From Acanthacorydalis orientalis (Eukaryota; Arthropoda; Insecta; Megaloptera; Corydalidae), in NCBI GenBank assembly GCA_034766995.1, contig CM068313.1, positions 34,856,996 to 34,920,995 on the forward strand: DNA of 64,000 nucleotides. Direction: 5' to 3'. Position numbers and translations under genes: made by a program. The notes beneath the pieces are model-generated. The model saw only the letters and a program-made list of their open reading frames with translations, did not search any database and was not told the origin of the DNA. The stretch's first letter is position 1. Each line of letters opens with the position of its first letter. Shown here piece by piece: positions 11,845-26,060 of the stretch.

Positions 11845-12819
11845 TAATCGTATTACAAGAGTGTAGTAAAATTACATATTTTTAACAATATTTCATTACT
11901 ACAAAAAATATTTACATTTGTTTATACATAAAATATAAAAGACTAATGAAACACGGTTGTTTTCATTTGTATTCGAAAAATATAATTCTATTTATGGGAT
12001 GTTATAATACTGAACATTTGAAAGATCCTAAATGACAGATGTGGATATTTGATTATTTGAAAACAGTGATGTTCTATAGATATTTATATGGATCATTCTA
12101 AAAATATCAATTACTGAACCGTATTAAATTTGTTAATGATGTTTTTAAATATATTTTATGTGATTTTTAATGATTGTAATACCATTCTTTAAATACTTTG
12201 ATTGATACACATGCTTCTAATGTTATTTGCAACTCAGTTGAACAGTCGATTTTCTTATAATGGTACTGTTTTATTTCATATTCCTTATCTGCACTGTTCA
12301 AAATTGGCTATATATATATATATATATATATATATCTAAAATTTTAATTGGTAAGTTCTTCAACTTTAATAATAATGAATTGTCTAGTATATGTCAAACA
12401 ATAATAAATAACTACAACTTAGAATCTCAATTCTAATTCACAACGACTTCCAGACAGATTGGTCAATCACCTCACAATCTTAAGACCCTTTAATTTAGGT
12501 CTTCGCTTGCGATAATAGACACGCAATATTTCACGTCATTCATAAAACGAGTGTAGTATACAGAAACAAAGAATGTAATGCTGTTGTCTTTGTTGTTCAG
12601 AAATAATATATAATTAATGGAATACCACTAAAATGTGATAGCGACCATGCGGCAGAGACTGTAGTATTGCAGACAAATGTTAAGGGCTTTGGTTATGGGT
12701 AGTTTGGGGTGTATAATCATGGCTGCGGTACAATTTAGTAAATAGTCATTTTTAAATATTATTGACGTGTGTCCATGGATTAGTTTTATGTTAAACTTAC
12801 ATCCCTGTACAATAATTAG

Positions 12820-12871
<52 letters not shown>

Positions 12872-13688
12872 TTCTAACGAAACACCCATAGCATTCAGAA
12901 ATATTTTTGTATGCTAGATTTATATTTGAAACTCTGACAAGTAATTACTAGTGGACATTTTTTGATGTTTTTATTTGCAAGTTGTTAAAATTTGGACAAA
13001 TAGATTGATATACTCCAAAGAGTGTCTGATTAGCTTATTGATTAAGTGATCAAATTATATATTGATAATAATATTTATGATTTTGATAATAATATTTATA
13101 ATTAATCGAAGAAATGTTTTCATTTTTTTGTGTATGTAGTTCGTATTCATGTGTTTCTGTGATAAAAATGAACACATTTAGTGATAAAAATACTTTCGGT
13201 TTTTAGATATTTTTATATTTGCTCTTAAATAATATATCCTTATCTAGTACTTAAACACTGTGTTTTATATAAAATCACATCTAAAAGTATTATTCTGTGG
13301 ACAGTTTCAAGTAAACGAGCGATTAATTTTTTTATACCATTCTTATTTTTAACTATAAAGATTTATTTATTTGCAAAATTAAACCATATTTGATATTTTT
13401 AAAGACATTTTTTTCTTCCAATTTTATCATATAGACTAAGATTTTAAAATATATTTTGAACAGTACGTTAGTTATTACATATCTAGCGATTTGTTCTTAC
13501 TATAAAATAAGACAGTAAAACTTTTAAACTTTATTTTTGTATTTTTTACCAGGTTTCAATAAGTTACGGAATATTTAAGCGATTTTAACTTTTTTATGTT
13601 GATATATTTTTGTAATTATTATATTATGATCTCGATACAAAAGGTATAAATATTAATATATATTTTTTTATTTCAATCACATACATAT

Positions 13689-13761
<73 letters not shown>

Positions 13762-14669
13762 TCTTTAGAGAATGAAGAATAATAAACAGTTTTAATGTAG
13801 TTGCACGATGGACTGTTGATTGTTGTGTTTCAAATTGGAGTCTTGATTTATGAGATAAGTCATCTTTAATTAAGAAAGCGGTTACTTGGAATGTTTAATG
13901 AGCTTTCGATCTTGATATCGTTTTCAAATAAATTAAATAAAAAAAGATATGAAGTTAAATAAAGACAATGAAAAATATAGCCAATAGTATTTCATAAGTG
14001 AATGATTTTAGTAAATATTTGTATATATTAATGATAATTAATAAATAGCTAATTAATAATGTTAACGCTGTAATTTGTATATACTGTTAGATACGAAGTA
14101 TTTACAAGGTTTAAATAAAATAAAGAATGTTTTTGAAATTGTAAGTTCTGTCGAAAACATGTATTTCAATGTAAAACAGTAATAATTTAGTAAATTAAAA
14201 GTGTTTGTTTTCTTATTTGTGCATCCGTCGTTGTGTTGCTTTTCCAAAGAGAATATTATTATTATTGTCAACAAAGAAACTTTTTTCGATAGCCTAATTA
14301 GACATGTTATAAAGGCATAAATTTAATGTTATAAAGGCAGTTTTGAATATTGTTTCTATAACTGTTTTATCTTTTAACTAACAATCTTCTGTAAAAGTAT
14401 AATCCTTTTAATGTTATCACATTAATTGTATGCTCTTAAAAACGAATACATTAAAAAAAAGGAACGTATTACATAAATTAAATTCAATATTTTCTTGTTT
14501 TACTTCTATGTCATTTTTAGATTTTTTTAAAATATCAAATAAATAGTACGTAGACACTTGAAATATAAAGAATTTCTTATATAATTTTTTATTATAATAA
14601 AAAAACTGGCTTACATTATTTTTTGCGATATTAACTTTTACCAAATTTATTAGCATTTATGGAATTTAC

Positions 14670-14726
<57 letters not shown>

Positions 14727-14882
14727 TTATGGACTTGAATGGAGACCTATTGACTATCGAAATGTATATGCTAGGTTTTTTTTATGTTAGAGATTTAACT
14801 ACCATAAAGAGTTTTGTGTTTATCTTTTCCATACGTTATTAGTTTTGAATTTTAATTTATTTGTTTGTTTAATTAATAAAAT

Positions 14883-14914
<32 letters not shown>

Positions 14915-15573
14915 TATTATATTATATTAAAGATTATTATTCTTTATTTGGACACTGTTTTTAGAATTAGTTACTTTGACATCACTTAAACTAAAATGTT
15001 GAAAAATATTAGTAATTTTTATGACGTAATCGAAAAATAGTAGAATGTAGAGGTGTTTAAAAAAGCTTTATATATATATATATATATATAAGCGTTTAAA
15101 AAAATAGACATTCATCACATACATTCTTTAAAAATATACATGTTATTTCATATTTCATTTTGTTGTGGTAGCTATAACGTACAATATAAATGGTTGTCCA
15201 TTAATCTTTATAATTGTCTTAAAATATTTTCGTACGAATTAATTTTTACGAAATGACGTCAGGTACAACATCATTTTACTAATTCTTTTTTATTAAGGAT
15301 CGAATATAGCGCCGTAATATTAACTTGTATCTAATTAAAGAAAAAATAAACGTTGTTGTTCTTCAGTCAAATGTTATATGTGTACGTAAATCAATAATAA
15401 AAATAATAATACAGTAATTAAATGTAAAAGGAATTGTAAAATAAATTCAAAATACTGTGAAACATAATATAGCCACGGTGTTTGGAATTTATTTTTCTTT
15501 ATTAACGATATTCGAATATTTTTAATAATAAATTCATTTTGTGAGAGTTTGTTCAGAAATTTGCAAGTCAGAA

Positions 15574-15626
<53 letters not shown>

Positions 15627-16566
15627 ACAATATTTTTATTATATTCCAAATTATGTTGTTGAAATATAAAGGAACATGTTTATACCTGAATATTCTTTTT
15701 GATCATTTTCATTTTAATTTTTAAGAAAATAATGATAAGCACTAATTTGATTATATAATTACTAAAGGTAAATATTTATTAATAAGGAGTTTGCTAATCA
15801 AAATGGTAAATAATTGATTATGAATCATTCCTATCATGGCTCAATAATCACTTTGATTATTGCAGTAATGATTATCAAGTATTGATCATTTTGATAGAAA
15901 GTGTTTTATGTAGTTTATGGAAAATAAAAATTCCTTCATGCATTTAGAAAAGACATTTAACTTTTAGTGGATTGCTTAAGTTGTTGCTGCAGCCATCAAT
16001 AAAAATTGTAAAAAAATGTAACAAAGGTCATTTAAAAAATATTTGTAAACAGTAAAAAGATTATTTGAAACTATTATTTTAATAGAAATCGAAAATAAAA
16101 AGAGTTTGGTCAATATTTTACTCTCAGTTAATTAATTTTTTCCAATTTGAAAATACTTTCAGATATTTTATCAATATATAATATATTATTTAACAAAATT
16201 CATTAATATTTTGAATATAAAAAGTATAAAAATGTATGATGATGGCGGGAAAGAAATATGTATATTGTTAAATACATTTAGTAAGAGAACGCTTACTGCT
16301 GTATAAGGGTTGTAAATATTTTCAATTTCATTTAGGTGTTTTATTTATAACATTTCGTTTTTAATCATTTTCTGTTTCTTTTCTTTAAAGAAGGTAACGA
16401 TCTTGTGTTGTTAAAATAATAGTGCGTTATTGTAAATGCGTCTTCTCAAATCCTTAATTGGTTTTAATCTTGATATTATTTTCAAATAATTTTTATAAAG
16501 AATATTTGTGACATACTTGAACTTTTTTTAGTTGAAATATGTTTGTATATATATATATGTTATATG

Positions 16567-16601
<35 letters not shown>

Positions 16602-17795
16602 ATGTATGTATGAATGCGTATGTGTGTAGGTTGTATGTATGTATGTATAATATCAAGTAGATCAAATCAATATTTTTACAGAATATTAACAGTGAAAAAA
16701 TAACTAAAAATTTTAATAAAATAATCGTTTATAATATGAAGGTATTAAGGGAAAGAAGTTTATACCTTTTTATAAAGAGACATTCTACAAATGATTAAAA
16801 AGTATATATTGCAATAAAGAGTTGAAACAAATAATATTTTTAGATTATTCACGCTTGATTATGTACTGGAGACTGTGCTCATTCTTTGTCAGAACGTGCT
16901 TTCCTCATATTGTTCAGTCCGAGATATTATAGTCTACATTTGATGATAAAAAAAAACACAGTACGTTCCTTTTTATGTAATTATAATTTAATTTTACACG
17001 ACCTTTACTTACGAATAATGGATATTAAGGTAGTCTTAATAAAACCAATACGACACGTTAGCAAAAAAATCAGCAAATCAAAAAAAAAACTCTGGCCTTG
17101 TTGGATATGTATCACAGACGGGGTTACCTTGAGTATTCAGATATTGACGTAGAGTGTGTAAAAAAACAAACGTGACAGCGGCGTTACTTTTTAATCGGAA
17201 TCATCTCGAAAGATTCGAATTCTGCGTATACACAACGCACGTGAATTATAAGATAAATGGTATGTTATTTAACATGTCAAAAATATGTGGTTCTCTAGAT
17301 GTATAATTGATTCTTCGATGGGGTTCACAATTATTATTGTTTTTTTTTTCATTATATGTTTATCATATTTTTTATCACAGTTTTCAATTTATTCAAACGC
17401 TTAGCAGTTCAGTTGTCAGTTTTCAATAAATTCAGTGCTTTTTCAAAAACATTATAAAATGTACGTATCACGTGAATGGGAGAATTTCGAAAAACATTTC
17501 TAAGCAGTACGAGATATGTTCTTAATTTTCTTATGTTTAATATTTTTCATAAGAAAGAATAGTCTGTTTTATAAAGAAATACTTCAAAATATTTATAAGC
17601 TCTCATAATCGATATTCATTATAAACATGGTACTGATTTTTGTATAGTTATATAAGAATAAATTGTATATTGATGATATCAGTTTTAGCAAGCTCATAAA
17701 AAATAATAAACGTAACATGAATGCCGGCCGAATGTACTTTAACTAATTATTTTTATTGTATCCTAAGGTTACATACATGCATACATAAACATACA

Positions 17796-17857
<62 letters not shown>

Positions 17858-18042
17858 TGTGTATAGGTATGTAAAAAATTATGTGATGTACGAATTGAGT
17901 AGGAGTATAAAAAAATTGAAAGGTATACTTACTCAAGGTTAATTTCAAATTTATGGCCTTAAACACAAGTATTGTTCACGAATTGATAAAACTTTTATTA
18001 TACATATCATATATTTATATATGAACATTCGCACATACGCAT

Positions 18043-18089
<47 letters not shown>

Positions 18090-18237
18090 AGTAAAATTCA
18101 CATATTATTATTTACACCATTTATATTGTACATAATTTAATAAATCTATGTAAATAAAATCTCTCAAGTTAGTAATATATTCCAGTTTTATTAGCAATAC
18201 TATTCAATTTTTCCTGATATAGAAGGTAACACGAATG

Positions 18238-18291
<54 letters not shown>

Positions 18292-18633
18292 GAAAGAGAA
18301 AGAGAGAAATAATTTGATCTGTTACCATATTTAATTCGTTTCATATATTTTCATATATTCGTCATATTCGTCATATTCGTCACTCAAAATAATATATAAG
18401 CCCTAGCAAAATTGTATTTAGTGCTCTATTTAGTAATTGCTAATGTTACTTATGTGTTATATATCTGGTGGAGGTTTTCCTTTAGGCTTAAATTTCTTCA
18501 TTGTCATTATAAGCCAAATGGATTTATGTGAAATTCTGAATCTATTTGTTGTGTTTGTTTGCGTATAGATTTGTTTTCTGTTAACAGAATTGCATGTAAA
18601 CTAAATGAATACATCCAAAATTATAATTTTATA
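10762..18633. other. AT-rich non-coding stretch
   Basis: No supported gene over nearly 8 kb. It holds a dozen (TA)n arrays and small palindromes such as CAATAATCACTTTGATTATTG near 15843. A diverged inverted repeat spans about 15796-15900. The segment 12420-12740 and a patch at 17000-17230 are slightly GC-richer, but I recognise no exon or element there. Confidence 0.5.
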
Positions 18634-19207
18634 CTAGGTTTCCAGAATAATTATTGCTGTTAACGACCTTCAAATTCATATACATTTCCAGTTTTTTTTG
18701 ATTTCCCTAGCCGTTTTAAGTGGTTCAGAACTGCTAGAAGACTAATGCATTATTTTTATACAAGTTCCCGAATTGTTGTGTTTGGTTCTGAGTTAACTAA
18801 CGCCTCCAGTTGATCGTTATGGACTGAAGAAAGACGCCCGAAACCTTCTTCATCTTCAAGGCTCTCGTTCCTAGCACGAAATTTTTAGAATCACTATTGC
18901 ACTGTATTTTCCTTAACAGTATCCACACCAAAAGCATCGTTTAGTTTACGAGCTGTTTCTTCTGCTTTACCACCCGTTTTCAACTCGTACAAATATGCTC
19001 TTATTTGCTTCTTTTCCATTTTTAATTCAATAGCTCAATTTGAAGCAAAATTAATTATAAAACCAAAGTCGATATTACCAAAATATATACGAAAAATGCA
19101 CTTTAAAACGATATCAACATGAACACGACGAAATCACACTTTCATTGAAACAAATTAAGGTTAGAATTCAGAAAACAGAAACCTCAATTATTTTCCTATC
19201 AATCTAA
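18634..19207 (-). mobile_element. Mariner-derived internally deleted element, copy 1
   Basis: About 574 bp, minus orientation. The 5' terminal repeat (right end) reads as TTAGATTGATAGGAAAATAA on the minus strand. A degraded 3' end lies at about 18634. The transposase start MEKKQIRAY is at about 19019, followed by a degenerate N-terminal DNA-binding region (KTGGKAEETARKLNDAFGVD). The frame then jumps, just after the LKQLG-equivalent codons, to the 3' non-coding tail. The catalytic domain is missing. The right flank is TG rather than TA, so the duplication has decayed. Confidence 0.75.
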
Positions 19208-19236
19208 TGTTATATCGTCGATTCTGATAATAATAA

Positions 19237-19440
19237 CAGTAATAAATGGCACAATAGCCCTTGGAAGACCTTGCCCTTTCACTTGACAGCTCTCTATTCT
19301 TTATTCGAGCTTTTATTTCTCTGCCGCTGGACCTCCAGTTTTCTCAACTAATTTTTCACCTCATCTAACCAGTGTTTCCTTAGTCTTCACCGGCTTGTTT
19401 TCTCTGCTGACCAGTTATTAATCGTCTTCGATTGCGTCGG
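19237..19440 (-). pseudogene. Decayed LINE reverse-transcriptase C-terminus
   Basis: On the minus strand, broken frames give LRKHWLDEVK, then LRKLEVQRQRNKSSNKE, then a stop, RAVK, a stop and KGKVFQGL. The string RKHWLDEV...LEVQR...RAV...FQGL matches the tail common to several insect LINE ORFs (RPRKRWLDEV...W..RA.DR..WR..V..AKV..GL). At least two frameshifts and two stops separate the pieces. It abuts the mariner-derived copy 1 at 18634..19207, so the two relics sit side by side. Confidence 0.55.
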
Positions 19441-20012
19441 TGCTATTACACAGCAATCAAATATATTTAATAATCTTGAATTAAAATTTTTATGTATTTG
19501 TATAAGGAACGAAAACGATATGAGATAACATTTCATATTTATATTTAAAAAATAAATGCAAACGTAATTTATACAAATTAACATGTTTAATTGTATTAAA
19601 GTATACATATATATTATATTAAAACATAATATCATATCTTTAGTTACATATTAAAATTAAAATATTTGGTACTTTAATTTCTTACTTTTTGTTACATTTA
19701 CATTCTACGTTATTAAAATTTATGTAAAACAAACATATTTAGTTTCTGCTAACATTCATTTCTATTTTAAGTACACTTTTTGAAACTGATATAACGTAAA
19801 TCATCGTATGTTGATTAAAATTTGCTTCTGAAATTATTTTCTTTTAAATATTTTTTGTTTATCATTTATAATTATCTATAATTAATTTATCAACATTTAT
19901 TAAAGGATGAATCTTTTTTTGGATAAAAACTGCTATTTTCTTTTGATATGTAGTCTATTAAGCTATTATAGAAACATTTCAATTAATTTTTATTATTATG
20001 AATTTGATATTA

Positions 20013-20069
<57 letters not shown>

Positions 20070-22171
20070 TGACTGAATTGTATAATAAACAAAATTTATT
20101 AATATGTTTCCAGTAAACTTTTATTTCGTTGTTTTTAAAGAAATGTATGTGTATTTTTTCATAATATAAATAATTTGTAGAATAAACTTTTAATTAGTTT
20201 TATAATTAATACTCTATTCCATTTGATAACATATCATTTGTTCAATATTGAAAAAATGATATTAAATGTGTATATATATATATATATATATATAATTAAA
20301 TGCCCGGAGTTTGATATATACTTTAAATGTAAAAGTATGTAATTGCTAAACATATAAAATAATAAAAAAAGAAAAATATAAAATAATTTTATATTAATCC
20401 AAAAGAAGATCAAACATATTTGAAATAAATTTATTAAAGATTCAAATGCTAGTGACAAAAAAACATTGAAATATCGATTTATTTTGAACTGCTGTTTAAT
20501 ATTTATACTACATTGAGTAATCCTTAATGTTACTTTTTGTCGGATACATTTAATTTTGAAAATATAATTTATTTGTTTTATCTTAAAAATGAGAATGTTA
20601 CGTTTCTAGAAACACTATGATTCCAAAGAGTGAACATCGCTGATTTAGGAGAATTGAATTTAAAGTAAATTTTAGTTTGTAGCAGTTTATTCATTTTTAT
20701 ACAATTAATTATTGTCATCTCAAAGTTAAAAAGGAATGAAATTGTTATTTTTTTAGTTTATACTTGTTTTTTGTTTTATACACGTTATAACATGCTTTTA
20801 TGAACACTTTTTTGTTATTTTACTTTTGACTATTGAAATTATCAAGTTCCATATTGGACCGTTGCAACATTTTCGAAATATTTTTTTTTATGAAAATTTG
20901 AACTGATTTATAAACGGCTTTTTGCATAAATACACTTATGTTGCAGTTATTTTTATTTTATTTCATAACATATTTACATAATTTAATGTCAGTTACAAAC
21001 CATTTAAAAGCTGGACGTAAGCTTTGTTTTCTTGTTGTTGCTGGTCAGAATCATTCGAGGTCGCCTTGCTAATGATTCAAGTTCATTTGTCTCATATTCT
21101 TATGATTCATTACTATTATAATATTTGTCCCTTTCACAGCTTTATAATAATTTAAACTTTCATAATTTTGGACAACTTTGCTATAGTAGTAAACTGGTGA
21201 ATACTTTAATTATTTTTTCACCTTGCTTCTTATGTATCAAATCTTCTTCGGTTTTTATACTTGAGATTGGTTACCTTAATAACGATCTCCTGTTATCTCA
21301 CAGCGTTATCTGCTTCATCTTATATGTAAAACTTATACAATAGTCGGTTGAACTATAAAGCATCATACAAATATTAAATCAGGAATAGGCTGAGCGGTAC
21401 CAAAATGTACTCTCACTTTGTTATATCTTTTCATAAATTAAGTATTAGGTACTATGCAGTACTATATATTTAAATTGATTGAATTTGAAATAAGTTATAT
21501 TTATTTTCAATTCATTATTAGTGATTCATACATATGTTCGTTTATTGAACTAAACGTTTTTTTCAAAATAATGATTTTTTTACCACATACATTTAAAGGA
21601 AAGAATGAATTGCGTGTTTGAATTTTAAAATGGATTCTTATTTGTAAAATTATAAACTTGATCAACAATTATCCAATTAGTTATGGCTAACGCAATGAAA
21701 ATATTTTGTAAGTGAAATTTATTTTCAAACGGAACAACATTTAGGATAACACATTGGTTAAGTATCCGTAACAGTTCAGAAAATATGTTCGAATATATTA
21801 TATGAATTGCAGTAATGAAAAAATGAGTTTGTTTAAAATTTGGTTCTTTTGTTGAGACTAAACTTGCAAATAATTTTTTTCTGTTAGATTACAGTTGATT
21901 AAATAATACTTGATTAATGACTGCTGTTAAGTTTTACATGATTATTTACTTATTTATCAAAGACACACATATATTGCCGTTAAATTAATTGAGTCTAATT
22001 CCTTTCCGAAGAATTAAAGTTAACAAGCCTAGATTAAATACTGAAGGAAAACAAATACAAATTGAAAACTATGAAAAACTACAAAAAACAACATTAATGC
22101 TTTCATATTCAGATAAAATATATTTTATAAATATTTAGTGTTATAACTAATCGTACATTATTAAGAATATG
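19441..22171. other. AT-rich non-coding stretch
   Basis: No gene or element recognised. It holds two (TA)n arrays (20018-20062, 20271-20294). The short ORFs at 19907 and 21125 lack any protein-like pattern. Confidence 0.5.
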
Positions 22172-22198
22172 TAATATATATATATATATATATATATA

Positions 22199-22778
22199 TT
22201 AGGTTGGTAGGAAAATAATTGCGGTTTTGTTTTCCGAATTCTAACCTTAATTTTTCAATGAAAGTGTCATTTCATCGTGTTCATGTTAATATCATTTTAA
22301 AGTGTATTTTTTGGTATGTATTTTGGTAACATAATCTGTCGTTTTGTTATTAATTTTCTTTCAAATTGAGCTATTGAATTAAAGATGGAAAAGAAGCAAA
22401 TAAGAGCAAAATTTTTGTATGAGTTCAAAACAGGTGATAAAGCAGCAGAAACTGCTCGTAAACTAAACGATGTTTTTCGTGTGGTGGTTACTGTTAAGGA
22501 TATATGTATAGTGCAATGGTGGTCTCAAAAATTTCGTGCTGAATACGAGAGCTTTGAAGATAAAGAAGGTTGCGGGCGTCCTTCTTTAGTTCATAACGAC
22601 CAACTGAAGGCGTTTAATTGAATTAGAACCATACACAGTAATTTGAGAGCTTGCACAAAAGTTAGACATTAGTCATCCAACAGTTCTGGACCACTTAAAA
22701 CAGTTAGGAAAATCAACAAATTTTGTAATGTGTATGAGTTTGAAGGAAATAAACCGTAATTATTTTTCCACCAACCTA

Positions 22779-22779
<1 letters not shown>
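22199..22779 (+). mobile_element. Mariner-derived internally deleted element, copy 2 (complete ends)
   Basis: 581 bp with clear inverted ends. The left end is TTAGGTTGGTAGGAAAATAA and the right end finishes TTCCACCAACCTAA. TA duplications lie at 22197-22198 and 22780-22781, and the outer flanks on both sides are (TA)n, so it inserted within a microsatellite. A 78-codon remnant (22385..22621) begins MEKKQIRAKFLYEFKTG and keeps KAAETARKLND, QWW and GRPS, the typical mariner helix-turn-helix region. A frameshift follows, then the equivalent of ELAQKLDISHPTVLDHLKQLGK, and then the 3' tail with no DD34D catalytic domain. Confidence 0.85.
22385..22621 (+). pseudogene. Mariner transposase N-terminal remnant (copy 2)
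   Basis: 78 codons of the DNA-binding half of a mariner transposase (an N-terminal paired-type HTH is expected in this family). It starts MEKKQIRAKF and ends with VHNDQLKAFN*. The frame is lost where the family normally continues LKALVES, by a one-base change near 22608-22620. With no catalytic aspartates it cannot act as a transposase. At most a truncated DNA-binding peptide could be made. Confidence 0.7.
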
Positions 22780-22825
<46 letters not shown>

Positions 22826-22827
<2 letters not shown>

Positions 22828-23759
22828 GAATCGTTGTATGTTGTAAATATCTGCATTTGTATTCTCAACAATGTTTTCTATACTTTATTTAATCTCCGCA
22901 TGTTCAAAGATTAACTTAATTTTATTTTCTTTGGTGCTAATGATAAAAATCTTAATCTTTTACCACTGTCAAGTTTATGCTAATCACAGCTTCAAACATT
23001 TGGAAATATTTGTATGAAAAGTATCGTCATGTGGTTAATTGGGACTCAGTTGTATTCGAAAAAAAGCAACCGGCACGTAGAGTCTTTTAACGCAACTCGG
23101 TATTTATGTACAGACATTTTTTACAATTTTGGAAAGCACGTCACAATAGCATAAAGATGACAACATGCTCACAAGATCTATTTGAATCTTACACTCAACA
23201 ATCGTACTTAAAAATAATAACTGACGGAATTCTACCCATTAACTTCTTAAGGATCAAGGACAAAAGGTTTGTATTTGTACCGCACAGGTTGGGTTCGATA
23301 ATCTTGTCTTAAAAACAAGCGAGCGGAAAATAAGGTAAGAGGGTCGAAATCGCTTTTATGTGTGCGTTTTGATTAAAAATTCATTTGAAATACATTGTGC
23401 ATAAAATCTATTATACTTTTTAAAACGTTATGTTTTAAATTATTCTGTCTAATTACAATAATTTTTTTTAAAAAAAATAAGATTTAGAGATTTAAGAATA
23501 AAAGATTTTCATTCAACAATATCTTTCTGCACACAGATTCTTGTTCTTTATTAAAGTTTGAACAATCGAGCCAAAATTTGATTTTAATGATATATATTTT
23601 TTAATTAATTTATCTCGTATAAATTCGATAACTTACTATTAAATATATATTTATTTTTTAACAATTTACAATTAAGATTTATCATAAAATACATCGAATC
23701 TTCATATATCATGACAATAATATTCGTTTTAAAATTAAGTATCTAATAATATAATTAGA

Positions 23760-23821
<62 letters not shown>

Positions 23822-24497
23822 ATCATTGGTTTTCTACTTTATTATAAAAAAAAATAAATAGGACACTTATATTGTTTTATTGACAGCTCAATGTTGTAAC
23901 CAATTACATTAGCTTGTCGTCAATTATTTGTATATTAATAACAAATATTGAAAATAAATATATTTTACATATTTATTTTTTAAACTTGACAACTTTCATA
24001 AGTGCTAGCGTGCGTTCGATTTAATGCACTTTTGCTGTAACCACCTACGCATTTATACTTATTTATTCTATTTCTCGTTTATTCATTTCAACATCTTTGA
24101 TCTTCGTGGTGGCCGTTAGTCAATAATGAAAAAGAATTTTCTAATGTATATCTTTATGTATGTATGTATGTTTTAAAACTATAAAAAGTATTATGAATTG
24201 TTTTAATGATCTGTCGGTTTCTGCCATATTTAAATTAATAATATAATTTTAAACAATTAAAAGAATGTATGTATTTAAAGTTATAGTTGAATATTTCGAA
24301 TATATAGAGCTAATAGTTGTTTAATATTATTATAAATTGAATATTTTTTTGATGATACGCATGAAATGGTTTTTTTAATCTCATCAGCGATGAGTAACCT
24401 TAACTAAAAGTAAGCAAGCTATGCTAAAAGTAATTTGTAACCATAATCTTTTTAATAAACTTTATTAAATATTTTTTTTTGTATATGAACAAAAATA
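22826..24497. other. AT-rich stretch; one donor-like site
   Basis: Holds the (TA)n-(GTAT)n array at 23762-23821. A slightly GC-richer patch (about 23040-23340) ends at AAG followed by GTAAGA (23335), a plausible splice donor. The frame there (from 23106) stops at 23312, so a coding exon is not supported. Confidence 0.35.
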
Positions 24498-25086
24498 TTA
24501 GGGTGGTAGAAAAAATTGCAGTTTATGACCTTCAAATTCATATACATTTTTCTCTCTTTTTTCTATTCTATTTTCTCTATTCCTAGCTGTTTTAAGCGTC
24601 CAGAACTACTGGATGACTAACGCCTAACTTTTTTGAAAGCTATTGAATTGTTGTGCGTGGTTCTGATTCAACTTACCCTTTCAATTGGTCGTTATGAACT
24701 GAAGAAGGACACCCGTGATCTTCTTTATCATCAAGGTTCTCGTCCCTAACACGAAATTTTTGAAACCACCATTTCACTTCACGTCCCTTAACAGTACCCA
24801 CATCAAGAACATCGTTTATTTTACGAGCAGTTTCTGCTGTTTTACCTTCTGTTTTTAACTCATACAAATATTTTGCTCTTATTTAGTTCTTTTCCATATT
24901 TAATTCAATACCCCAATTTGAAGCAAAATTAATAATAAAACCATAGTTGGTGTTACTAAAATACAGACTGAAAAATTCACTTTAAAATAGTATTAACATG
25001 AACACGATGAAATGACACTTTCATTGAAAAAAATTAAAGTTTGAATTCAAAAAAGAAAAACCACTATTATTTTCCTACGAACCAAA
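24498..25086 (-). mobile_element. Mariner-derived internally deleted element, copy 4
   Basis: 589 bp, TA-flanked (24496-24497 and 25087-25088), minus orientation. The transposase N-terminus begins MEKN and hits a stop at once, then continues IRAKYLYELKTEGKTAETARKINDVLDVGTVK. It retains VKWWFQKFR and the HTH region up to LKQLG, then the same internal deletion and 3' tail (GTATATGAATTTGAAGGTCA). Right end TTTGGTTCGTAGGAAAATAA (minus-strand reading). A pseudogenised, non-autonomous copy. Confidence 0.8.
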
Positions 25087-25549
25087 TAGTAATTTAATAA
25101 TTATATTTCAATTAAAAAGTATTTGATTAAATTATATTTTTGACTTAAATGAGGAAAATGGAAAATAATATAAATTTACTAATTCCAGTTATTGAACAAA
25201 TTGTGTTGTAAAACACATATTAAAGAGGATTTATAAAATTTCGCTCTGATAATTCAGCTATAAGATGAAAAATTTCAGCTATTAGATGAATAAAATTCAA
25301 GGCAGCCTAAAATCAAAATCAACGATAAAGAAATACGAGCGATAATCGAGAAAAATCTCGATTTTACATTCACAGAACAGAAGTGCGAGAATAATTCAAT
25401 GTTTATTAAAGAAATGCATTGATTAAATTAAGCAACTTGATTGTGTATCATGATTCAGATTTTGGGTATCACATAAAAGCCTTTTGATAAAACATGGTAA
25501 TATGTTTGTTCCATCGCAATCGTCAATAAAAGGAATCAGTTTAGATGGT

Positions 25550-26060
25550 CTGATTACAGAAGTTTAAAAAATAAATTTTGTACAATAATTATGTGAAAAA
25601 AGCTTATTTCAAGTTCGAAACTGAACTTACATCACAAAGAGTAATCTGTTGCTAATGGTGTCAGAAAGGGTTTATGAATAATGAATTTTAATAACCATAC
25701 CGACGTCAATCATTATAGTAGTCAATTTTATTATTCAAGAGTTACTACTAGAAAAAGTTATACTAGCAAACAAAAAGGAGATACTTTTTCATCATAATAA
25801 CACTCTACTATGTATTGTAATGAAGTCTTATTAAAAAATGTTTAAATTTGGAACAGTATCTAATGAGATCACCCATCATAGTCTTTTAGCACTATCAGAT
25901 TACTGTTTATTCAGATTTTTCTTAATGATAATAAGTATATTTTCTTTGAAAAATTTAAAATAACACTTAGAGAATTGTACATGTCGTAAGAAGATACTTT
26001 TTATTAAAATCTTAGAAGTATAATGTTATGGAATAAACCTAAACAGATGTTTTTTTTTGC
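25550..26060 (+). pseudogene. Decayed mariner transposase, catalytic half (different lineage from the MITEs)
   Basis: Scattered frames show SSSKLNLHHKE (compare K-P-N-L-H-x-K-K before the first-strand motif). Then comes a WW(D)xKG-like segment near 25635-25660, HHNNT near 25790 (family LHHDNARPH, second catalytic D), LALSDYCLFRF near 25890 (family LAPSDYHLFRS, third catalytic D) and ITLRELY. These occur in the order and spacing expected for the mariner DD34D domain, but many stops and frameshifts break it. An upstream piece near 25300 may be its N-terminal part. No terminal repeats were found. Confidence 0.6.

Noticed and set aside
15796..15900. Small diverged palindrome as a possible microRNA precursor or MITE
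   Set aside because: The arms match only in short AT-rich runs and no family ends or conserved stem were visible.
23106..23312. 68-codon ORF ahead of a GTAAGA donor-like site
   Set aside because: The frame stops before the donor, the acceptor is weak and no protein family is recognised.
24673..24867. 64-codon ORF as an independent gene
   Set aside because: It is the mariner transposase N-terminal relic of copy 4, with a stop four codons after the ancestral ATG.
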